The translations under genes were made by a program, and so were the position numbers. Under the pieces are notes generated by a model, which did not search any database, was not told where the DNA came from, and saw only the letters and a program-made list of their open reading frames with translations. Positions 9,701-17,610 of a stretch of 19,668 nt of DNA are shown in pieces. Numbering within the stretch: position 1 is the stretch's first letter; each line of letters begins with the position of its first letter. This DNA is from Chloromonas sp. AAM2 (lineage: Eukaryota > Chlorophyta > Chlorophyceae > Chlamydomonadales > Chlamydomonadaceae). The stretch lies in contig QAXH01005454.1 of assembly GCA_004335635.1 (NCBI GenBank), forward strand, positions 869-20,536, read 5' to 3'.

Positions 9701-11011
9701 TTAGGCAGCAGTCTTATCAGCGCTTCCATTGGCTGCAGCAGTGCTTGGGCCGTTGATGTGTGCGGTGGTGCCTCCACCCATCACACGAATGCGCTTGGTC
9801 TCCGGGCGCTTGGGCTCCTGTGGCTTCTTGGGACTGCAAGCAGACACGAGCAACAAGTGTGATGAGTGAGTGAGAGACCTTCGACCATAGCCATCCGTGT
9901 TGGCAGAACAAAACAGAGCGTGCGGGAATCGGGAATTGACCAAGATGTGAGCACGGTGATGTACAAATAAGGCCTGTTTCCATCCAGCCTTGGACAACAT
10001 ACCTGAGACTGGGTGCCCAATCAACCAGTGGTCTACAATCCTGTCTAGCCCCCATCACTCACATGTGTAGTGTGAGCACGCCATTCTCCATGGTAGCAGT
10101 GATGGCGTCTGTGAGTGTGTCGTCAGGCAATACAAAACTCCTGCAAACAAGGGCAAGTAAGGCGTACAGTGCGTAAGGTGAGCAGCTAGCATCAAGGTCC
10201 TGTGCAGGTTACGTGTGCTGGTGCTTGCGCAGCCGGATTTGCTTCAAGCATGGTGCAGCGGAGACTGAGTGCAGAGGCTCTCGAGTAACGGGCAAGAAGT
10301 CTGACAGGCCACACGCTGAATCATATTGCCACATTGGCTATCAACACTTGCCTTGTGAAGCGGCTGAATGTGCGCTCGCGGCGGTGCATGCGTGCTCCTG
10401 CCTTCTCTTCTGTCGTCTCCTTGTTGCTGTTTTTCTCGCCAGACACCACAAGCGTCTTTTCCTTCAATTCCACATGGATGTCCTCAGGTGTCATGCCAGG
10501 AGCGTCTGCACAGTGTACAGGAAAGTGATGGAGACGAGGTTGGATGAGAAGTGTGACATGCGTTCACCCAGTGGATGCCCTTGTGCACCAGCACTTTTGA
10601 ATTGAGCTTGAATTATGTGTACTGCTGAGCACAATGTGGTCAAAGGCTGGCCACAAGCAAGAAAGAGGCGGAAGGCATGTTCCAGAGCAAAAAGGGATGT
10701 GTTGAGGGGTGCTGTTCGGCACGCATTGCTCGACATGCAGAGCATCAGAACTGTGCCATGAGGACTGCCATGGCTGGCTGTGAAATCCATGGTTCTTCCA
10801 GACTAGATCGTGGTCCTCTCGTACCTGCCACGATGGCGTAGTGATCGCTGTGCTCCTCGATGTCGATTGGGTGCCAGTTGGTGACCTGACCAGCCTTGGA
10901 CGCTGCCTCAGCCCGGGGCAGGCTGAAGAGTGGCTGCATAACGCGGGACATGCTGCGCTCAAACTCTGAGAAGAATGGATCCTGAAATCCGCTGAAAAGT
11001 GAAAGGGCCAT
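9701..11011 (-). CDS. small heat-shock protein HSP-B (HSP20 family), 4 exons, 183 aa
   Basis: Exons in reading order: 10825-11011, 10352-10505, 10063-10140, 9701-9833; total 552 nt, phases close. Intron 2 has a GC donor (ACAAG|GCAAGT at 10352/10351); the nearest GT donor would break the frame. The N-terminal arm is MALSLFSGFQDPFFSEFERS. The alpha-crystallin domain (about 44-140) contains DAPGMTPEDIHVELKEKTL, LVVSGEK and the P-x14-GVL signature. The I-x-V motif is IRV at 155-157, followed by a 26-residue tail without the glycine expansion of HSP-A. The role is an ATP-independent holdase chaperone, probably cytosolic. The gene lies head-to-head with HSP-C, its closest paralog, and shares long stretches of exon and intron with it. 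A (TG)n run lies in its 5' leader. Confidence 0.95.
10787..10930 (-). repeat. 144-bp tract identical to HSP-C (inverted copy)
   Basis: This segment is the exact reverse complement of 11619-11762. It covers the last 106 nt of exon 1 and the first 38 nt of intron 1 in both genes. Confidence 0.95.
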
Positions 11012-11105
11012 TGAGGTCGTGCTGGTGTGACGTGTCGCACTTCTCGAGTGTAGCTTCACGACTTGAGGGAAATGAGCGCGCCTTGATGTTCGTCTGAGTG
11101 GTGCA

Positions 11106-11124
11106 GTGTGTGTGTGTGTGTGTG
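11106..11124. repeat. (TG)n microsatellite in HSP-B leader
   Basis: An uninterrupted GT/TG dinucleotide run of 19 nt between the HSP-B start codon and its TATA box. Confidence 0.9.
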
Positions 11125-11169
11125 GCTGGTCGTAGTCGCAGAGTGTGCTGACTGCTGGCCGCTTGACGC

Positions 11170-11178
11170 ATATATAAT
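11170..11178 (-). promoter_or_regulatory. TATA box of HSP-B
   Basis: ATTATATAT on the - strand, about 160 bp upstream of the HSP-B start codon and 9 bp from the adjacent heat-shock element. The spacing fits a heat-shock core promoter. Confidence 0.65.
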
Positions 11179-11187
11179 GGCGACGCC

Positions 11188-11200
11188 GAACATTCCGGAA
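11188..11200 (-). promoter_or_regulatory. perfect three-unit heat-shock element (HSP-B side)
   Basis: GAACATTCCGGAA matches GAAnnTTCnnGAA exactly. It lies just upstream of the HSP-B TATA box and could also act on HSP-C. Confidence 0.8.
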
Positions 11201-11383
11201 CCAACAGTAGTCACGTGATGCCGAGAACCCTGGAGTCTGCTGGACGGCAGGAGTGTTTTCACGACAGGCTTGTTTGCTGAAAGTGAGCTGCCCGCAGCAC
11301 CTGCCTGTGAGCATTCCCTGCGCGTTCCGTCCTTTGCCTGCGCGTGTGTCCAGAGAAATCTACAGCGTTCGCTTGGTGGTTGG

Positions 11384-11396
11384 TTCCGGAAGCTTC
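11384..11396 (+). promoter_or_regulatory. perfect three-unit heat-shock element (HSP-C side)
   Basis: TTCCGGAAGCTTC matches TTCnnGAAnnTTC exactly, 8 bp upstream of the HSP-C TATA box. About 180 bp separate it from the HSP-B element. Confidence 0.8.
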
Positions 11397-11404
11397 GACA
11401 TCAC

Positions 11405-11412
11405 AAATATAT
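11405..11412 (+). promoter_or_regulatory. TATA box of HSP-C
   Basis: AAATATAT, about 130 bp upstream of the HSP-C start codon, directly after the heat-shock element. Confidence 0.6.
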
Positions 11413-11537
11413 GAGGTGCCCTCTCTGCTGCACCTCATTCCAAACACAAACCCACGACTGTAAACTCGCACACAAGGCAAACACCCTTCCCAAACAGTAC
11501 TATATTCAATACACGCCTAACCGATCCGACAACCTCA

Positions 11538-12975
11538 ATGGCCCTTTCACTATTCACCGGGTTCCGCGACCCTTTCCTGGATGACTTTGAGCGCAGCATG
11601 TCCCGCGCCATGCAGCCTCTCTTCAGCCTGCCCCGGGCTGAGGCAGCGTCCAAGGCTGGTCAGGTCACCAACTGGCACCCAATCGACATCGAGGAGCACA
11701 GCGATCACTACGCCATCGTGGCAGGTACGAGAGGACCACGATCTAGTCTGGAAGAACCATGGTTCTCATAGCCAGCCATTGCATCCCTTGAGGCTTATTC
11801 TTAGAACCCCTGAGAGACGCATGGACTGCACAACATTTCCACCATCCCCCTTGCACACATCACCACCGTTGCAACCTCAGCTTCTTTGGTCAGTCAACCT
11901 CGTCTCAATCACGTTCCTGTACACCCATCAGACGCTCCTGGCATGACCCCTGAGGACATTAACGTGGAACTGAAGGAGAAGACGCTCGTGGTGTCTGGCG
12001 AGAAAAACAGCAACAAGGAGACGACAGAAGAGAAGGCAGGAGCACGCATGCACCGCCGTGAGCGCACCTTCAGCCGCTTCACAAGGCAAGTGTTGATAGC
12101 GAATGTGGAAGATAGGTTCTAGCAGCTGACTCGTCAAGCTGCCTGCACATTACGTTGGAGCTATGCTCTCATCCATATCCCGCTCAACACGCTTGATCAC
12201 TTGCCGAATTGAATCCGTCTACCAAAACACTGACACGCCTGCCCTGCACAGTCAATGTGTGAGTACTTGTTCACTCATCACCTAACCAGCACCACACACA
12301 ATGTTACAACAACGCCACCTGACACCTTTGTTCTTTGCTTTGCACACCTTATTGATATATATGACTATATACGCACTTCGCTTACCCCTGCACATGTCCT
12401 TGGCCTTGTTTGCAGGAGTTTTGTATTGCCTGACGACACACTCACAGACGCCATCACTGCTACCATGGAGAATGGCGTGCTCACACTACACATGTGAGTG
12501 ATGGTGATCAGATAGGGTACTGGTGAATGAATTTACCACCACTGGTGGAATCATGCGAATTGCCTGGATGACGCATACTTTCACCCGCCCATCTAAGGCC
12601 CACTGCTTCCAGTCTCATCAATACGACGGCTCTGGGTAGACCGACCCAGTTTGGTGTTTGCTCACCACTTTGCTCAATCCCGGTTCACATGCACGCTTTT
12701 ATTTTAGTACTATGATTATCTACCACAGCCTACACCTTGGACATCCTTTCCGGCTCTCGTTTTGTTCTGCCAACACGAATGGCTATGGTCGAAGGTCTCT
12801 CACTCACTCATCACCCTTGTTGCTCATGTCTGCTTGCAGTCCCAAGAAGCCACAGGAGCCCAAGCGCCCGGAGACCAAGCGCATCCGTGTGATGGGTGGA
12901 GGCGCCACCGCTCACATCAAGGGCCCAAGCACTCCTGCAGCCCGCGGAAGCTTGACTGATAAGACTGCCGCCTAA
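11538..12975 (+). CDS. small heat-shock protein HSP-C (HSP20 family), 4 exons, 184 aa
   Basis: Exons: 11538-11724, 11932-12085, 12416-12493, 12840-12975; total 555 nt, phases close. As in HSP-B, intron 2 begins with GC (ACAAG|GCAAGT at 12085/12086). The N-terminal arm is MALSLFTGFRDPFLDDFERS. The alpha-crystallin domain (about 44-140) has DAPGMTPEDINVELKEKTL and the P-x14-GVL signature in LPDDTLTDAITATMENGVL. The I-x-V motif is IRV at 155-157, with a 27-residue tail ending DKTAA. It is nearly identical to HSP-B from residue 28 onward and more different in the first 27 residues, the part that governs sHSP oligomer and substrate contacts. Probably cytosolic holdase. Divergently transcribed from HSP-B, convergent with HSP-D. 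Confidence 0.95.
11619..11762 (+). repeat. 144-bp tract identical to HSP-B (inverted partner)
   Basis: Exact reverse complement of 10787-10930, spanning exon 1 (106 nt) and intron 1 (38 nt). Identity breaks sharply at both ends. Weaker similarity continues into the intron, and the last 80 nt of intron 3 are also alike between the two genes. Confidence 0.95.
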
Positions 12976-13100
12976 ACGCTGTTGAGTGTATCACAGTGGC
13001 CACCAACAATGCTGCACCGCTGCTCAGGAGCAGTGAGAGATCTCGCTGTTGAGCTGTGGGCTCTTCATTTCTGTACATCTGATGGGGACTTGAACACTCT

Positions 13101-13153
13101 GGAGTTGTTGAACCTAGTGTGTATGTAGTGGAGTTGTTGAACCTAGTGTGTAT
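13101..13153 (+). repeat. direct repeat in HSP-C 3' UTR, 29-bp period
   Basis: The 24-nt sequence at 13101-13124 recurs exactly at 13130-13153. Confidence 0.9.
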
Positions 13154-13208
13154 CTTTAGTGTAAATTTCAATAACGACTGGCTCGAGATCTGGTGTGTGT
13201 GGAACCTC

Positions 13209-13237
13209 TGTAATTCTCTTACATGACTATACTGTAA
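13209..13237 (+). terminator. TGTAA polyadenylation signals of HSP-C
   Basis: TGTAA occurs at 13209-13213 and 13233-13237, about 235-260 nt after the stop codon. An earlier copy lies at 13160-13164. Confidence 0.55.
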
Positions 13238-13363
13238 CATAACCCAACGTCATTTGGCACAGTTGGCGTGCTGTCACGGGTGCGATCACAATGCTGGCGG
13301 GCGCTCACGTGCCTGTGCTCCCGTCTGCCTGGTTTTCCTGTCTTCCCCACCTGCTGAGCCACC

Positions 13364-13400
13364 AAAATGTGTGTTTATGCGAAAAATGTGCGTTTATGCG
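13364..13400 (+). repeat. two-copy tandem repeat, 19-bp period
   Basis: AAAATGTGTGTTTATGCG at 13364-13381 and the same with one change at 13383-13400. Confidence 0.85.
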
Positions 13401-13434
13401 AATCGAACCTCGACACGACTGCTCAATGACCAAC

Positions 13435-13439
13435 TTACA
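13435..13439 (-). terminator. possible TGTAA polyadenylation signal of HSP-D
   Basis: The first TGTAA on the - strand after the HSP-D stop, about 695 nt downstream. If used, the HSP-C and HSP-D transcripts end about 200 bp apart. Confidence 0.3.
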
Positions 13440-14131
13440 ATTTAAAGCTCACACTCACACAAACTCAACAAAACGGTAAAACAGAGTACAGTTCATGCCT
13501 GCGCCAAAATGGCGCCGTTTTGTTAATGACGAAATGGAAATGTGCTAAATGTGCTACGGCAGACAGCACCATCTGAAGATGAGGAGAGCGCAATACAATA
13601 CAACACAGCGAACAGTGTACACAATCAACAACTTGACCATCAGTGGCGACCAGTCAATTAACCGGCATCCTCAGCACACCTGTCGTCCGGCTTTAGAAAC
13701 CGTCCAACAATTAACGGTCATCACCGGCAAGCAGAGGCCAGACCATCAGAACACGTGGCTATACAGTCATCAGAAACAGGGGCAACGAGCCTGATGCCAG
13801 AAGCAAGTTATGGCCAGTAGTTGCTAGTAACTAATGCTGTCCAGGAATGCTGAAAGACTAGCGCTGTTCTTATTGTCAGCTCATGGCAGCAACACGTCGC
13901 CAAAAATGTTCAAATTTTTTGCCAATGGCACTACTAGCCACAATGCTTGACAGATCGATGATGTTGCAGTGCCGGCACCCCTGACACCAAACAATGCATC
14001 AACAGCTGCCATTCCGTGTGCTTTTGTAAGCTGCCACGTGCACCGCCACTCCCTGTATGCCCCTCCCTGTATGCCCCGCGCTGGCCACCGTAGCACCAGC
14101 TTTGGTCCTCTGTGCTGCCAAGTCTGAAAAC

Positions 14132-16003
14132 TTAGGTAAAGGCTACTGCCGGAATGTCGTCGGTGGTTCCCGTGCCCGCAGTGGGCATGCCACCCGCACC
14201 CGTCGTGGTTCCCGCAGGTGTGCGGGCCATGCCCTCCGTGCCCATGGTTCCCATGTCACCACCCGTCATGCCACCACCGCCTGTCGTCGTGCCCGCACCG
14301 CCAGCACCTGTTGTCACTCCGACACTTTCTCCGCCCATGGGAGCTGCACCTCCGGCCTGCACCTGGATGCGCTTGGGGCCAGGCCGCTCCTGCTTGGGCA
14401 TCTTGGGACTGCAAGCACAGCAAGCAAAACCTGATAGAAACAGAAAGACACTGATAGAACAAGAAAGAGTGCCAATTGCTTTCTGACCGGGTGACCTCGT
14501 CATGATGCATAGGCCAAGTGTGTTAAGAGCAGAGTAGGACAGAAAAAACGGTGGGCGTCATGCCGTCATAGGCCGTCATGCTTACTGCTGGCGAGAAGTG
14601 CTAGTGATGCGCGCTGTACAAGTTATGCGTCAAGGCGAACTAGCTTGCGTGACGGCTGCACTTACATGTCCACTGTCAGGACTCCGTTTTCGATCGTGGC
14701 CTTGATGCCGTCAACGCGCGCATCGTCCGGCAATACAAAGCTCCTGCGCCAGTGGATAGAAGGCACGATGAGCACGCGTGATGAACAAGCAGACTGAACA
14801 CCACCGAGCTTGAATAACTGAGAACGCTAGCGACAGTCAGGGCCAGCGCCAGCTGAACAGGATGAGATGTTCGAAAGGACCTCAATGAAATGTTCGAGCC
14901 ACCCCGCGTTGGTCTTTGAACGGGGTCGGCTCTAAACGGGGATAGAAAGATATCAATCGCAGCTTAAAGGAGCACCGACAGCCACGGCAACGTTCAAGGG
15001 TCAGGGCCAGTCCGCTAAACAGGATGATAGGTGCCTTGTGTGTAAATCTCAAACCAGAGAGATGAGTAGAGTCTGCGACCCCGTGGTGTTCTGAACGAGG
15101 AAACCGGATGCACTGGTTGCAGCGGCAACTTGCCTGTCGAACCACAGCAGCGAGGCTCTGGCAAAAGTCAAGGCCAGCCAGCTGAACAGGATAGGAGCCT
15201 CTCAAGTGAACCTTAACCAACGACCGCTCCGGGAACAGGCGTAGACAGCACTGGGGTACACTGGGCAACTTGCCTGTTGAACCGAATTGTCCATGGGCGT
15301 TCGTAAACGTGCGCCCTGCCCGAGGCCTTGCGCTCCCTCTCTGCGGCGTGGCGTTTCTTTCCGCGCACGTTGAGCGACCCGTCGTCTTCCAGCGCGACGT
15401 GAATGTCCTCGGCAGTCATCCCGGGCGCATCTGCGCAATTAAGCACGGCAACTCATTACCGCATGAACAAGACATCTCATAACTTCCGACGCAAGCTCAG
15501 CCAACGCCAAATGCCTGTTCTTGCTGCAATAAACAAAGCAAACTTTCTTTGGCTCCCAGTCGTGACCACTCTGCGTTACAAAACCCTCTAACACTGACTC
15601 TGACAGCCAGCAATCCTCTACTCCCGTGACGTGTCGCTGCCGTATCCGAATTCCGAACATCCCTCGGCGACAGCTGCACGCACCTGCCACAATCGAGTAG
15701 CGATCCTGCAGACGCAGAACGGAGCTGCGTCAGGTGTGGTACACGAGTCCACGTTCCCAAAATGACAACAAGGGACAAACGGGCTGCTGTCCTTGCGCAC
15801 AGGCGAGCTCTTACCTCATGCTCGACGACATCCATGGGGTACCACCTCCCCTGACCACCGCCACCAGCAACACCACCAGAAACACCACCGACACCGCCAC
15901 CGCCACGCCGGGTCCTTCCAGTGGTCGGCGCGGCCAGCAGTGAATCAAAGAACGGGTCTCCAAAGCCCATGGTCATGAACGGGTCCATCAGCGAGAAGTC
16001 CAT
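14132..16003 (-). CDS. small heat-shock protein HSP-D (HSP20 family) with glycine-rich tail, 5 exons, 240 aa
   Basis: Exons in reading order: 15815-16003, 15684-15705 (22 nt), 15274-15430, 14666-14743, 14132-14408; total 723 nt, phases close. The most divergent paralog. The N-terminal arm starts MDFSLMDPFMTMGFGDPFFD and carries a Gly-rich stretch (residues 33-52). The alpha-crystallin domain (about 53-149) has DAPGMTAEDIHVALEDDGSL and LPDDARVDGIKATIENGVL (P-x14-GVL). A distinctive RPWTIRFNR replaces the RTFSRFTR of the others. The I-x-V motif is IQV (163-165). A 75-residue Gly/Thr/Met/Ala tail follows, ending DDIPAVAFT. Relative to A, B and C it has one extra intron (15706-15814) splitting exon 1. 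Intron 3 (14744-15273) opens with a GC donor (AACAG|GCAAGT) and is expanded by internal repeats. Probably an ATP-independent holdase; the tail's role is unknown. Confidence 0.93.
14836..15196 (-). repeat. three-copy dispersed tandem repeat in HSP-D intron 3
   Basis: A roughly 30-nt motif (GTCAGGGCCAG..GCTGAACAGGAT) begins at 14836, 14999 and 15167, giving periods of 163 and 168 bp. Within the array, 15123-15143 copies the region around the intron's own donor at 15265-15285, with 19 of 20 core bases matching. Confidence 0.75.
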
Positions 16004-16136
16004 GATGATATCAAAGCGTTGATTGATGCACGAGGATGCGTATGAAAGCTTGTAGCTGTCGTAAAATGCTTGCTGCAGCAGGGTCCTACTCGCGGACTCG
16101 CGGAGTCTATGACGTGGCGGTCACGGATCTGTGATC

Positions 16137-16144
16137 GAAGTTTC
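16137..16144 (-). promoter_or_regulatory. partial heat-shock element of HSP-D
   Basis: GAAGTTTC gives two inverted units of the element, about 135 bp upstream of the start codon. The third unit is degenerate and no TATA box is evident, so heat induction is less certain than for B and C. Confidence 0.4.
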
Positions 16145-16921
16145 CATTCCCGCAGGCTCCGTGTGCAAACATGCTCCTGTCGACGCAGCTCGCAAAGCGT
16201 GAGTTCGCCTCTTTTCGCTGTGCCTGCCAGTGTGGCGCGGGCTGGGGCTTCACACCTGCGTCATGGTCTGACACACATGGTCGGAAAAGCCAGTCTCAGT
16301 GCATAGAGCTTCAAGTGTGCGGCCCTTGATCACCATAGCATGCCGACAACGAAGAATTCAACTGAACACCCTAGGATTGCATTGTAGGCACTGATCGATT
16401 TTGAGCGCCAGCGCCCTGTTTCGTTTCAGCTTTTGCAGTCATGGTGCTTGCAGCGGTGCGTGTTGACCGTTGATAAGCACTGTTGGTGTCCTGGGACTGG
16501 AAGAGCTTGAACGAGAAGGGGCCCAGGATATTATCAAATTTCTGTTGATTCTGACCAGAATAAACATTTCATATGGATGTGATAGGGACACTTATCCTTG
16601 AGATCGTTGGATAAGAGTCCGACAAGAGTCTGTTGCACTTTGTGCGCAACTGACCACGAGGACGGTGTCACATACATGCAAAATGGGAGATTATGGCAGA
16701 GTTGCCTTCCGCTGTCATCCAACCCTACACAGCCGACATTTCTTTGTTCCCTTGCACGACATACAACTGCTCCCTCAATGCAGCTCTTAACTTCACGGTA
16801 GCATTCAGATACGGTGCTCAATGGCGTTAGACACAGCCTATCTTGTGAGGCTCGCTTTCATTAGCTTACTAGGGGCACACTGCAGATGAGCAGGTATAAC
16901 AACATCAGAATACTCTAGAAT

Positions 16922-16999
16922 GCTAACAGAGGGTGCTAACCGTGCTAATGTCCGGCTAGAACGTTGCTAGCTGGTGCTAATGGTACCTGTGCCGGCTAA
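16922..16999. repeat. array of GCTAA/GCTAG pentamers
   Basis: Seven GCTAA or GCTAG motifs begin at 16922, 16935, 16944, 16955, 16966, 16976 and 16995. Most are spaced 9-13 bp, near one helical turn. Function unknown. Confidence 0.5.
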
Positions 17000-17586
17000 T
17001 CCTAGCACATCACACTGTTTTGATGGAACAAAAACGCATTGAAGACATGCGTCAAGAGCAATGCACCACATCCGACGCACTTCTAAGCAGGCTGCTCCTT
17101 AGTGTTCGTGAGCGTCTGATGCATGGCAGTCAGGGCATAAGGTACCACTAAATCATGGACAACGCATTGCTTGTGCTAAAACATACCCAACAGGCAGGCC
17201 GGGAGGCATACACCAGACCATAACTGCCCAGACAAGGCAGTTAACATGTTTCATAGATAATCCAGCTTGTGAATAACGTAACCATACATATACGACAGCG
17301 ACGCCGGCCCAAACAGAAACAACAACTAGCAGGCTTGACGCGGCTGACTGAATACTTTTGGCATGCCCATACAGAGCCAGGTGGAGTTAGCGGGCGGTAA
17401 AAGCTGCGGAACATTCAAAGCAGGCGGGATAGTACAAGGGGTTGATTGGGACCGGTACCGTCCGGAGAAATAATTACGACTGCATTGCGGCTTGGCTTGG
17501 GAACTTTTTTGCAGAGAGGCGTAGATTCCAGTATGTGAGCACGCCAGCACCAAGAAATTGATTGCAATACTCCTCCGGACCCAGCC

Positions 17587-17592
17587 TTTATT
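17587..17592 (-). terminator. polyadenylation-like AATAAA of the methyltransferase gene
   Basis: AATAAA on the - strand, about 18 nt past the stop codon. A TGTAA overlaps the stop codon itself at 17611-17615. A 3' UTR this short would be unusual, so a more distal site is possible. Confidence 0.35.
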
Positions 17593-17610
17593 CCAGTGGA
17601 GGAGATGGTA

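Larger units (their letters stand above)
12976..14131. other. convergent intergenic region between HSP-C and HSP-D
   Basis: Holds the 3' UTRs of both genes. The only structures seen are two short tandem repeats (13101-13153, 13364-13400) and TGTAA signals on both strands. No gene recognised. Confidence 0.55.
16004..17610. other. HSP-D promoter and intergenic region; no gene recognised
   Basis: The first 200 bp carry a partial heat-shock element. The rest has no convincing ORF, RNA gene or known motif. A GCTAA/GCTAG array lies at 16922-16999, and the methyltransferase 3' UTR reaches in from the right. Confidence 0.5.

Noticed and set aside
13504..13518. Perfect small palindrome GCGCCAAAATGGCGC
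   Set aside because: A 6-bp stem without a U-tract or other context; it may be incidental. Eukaryotic genes do not use such terminators.
14154..14486. 110-codon + strand Pro/Val/Met-rich frame opposite HSP-D exon 5
   Set aside because: It is the antisense shadow of the glycine-rich tail; GC-rich repeats leave the opposite strand open.
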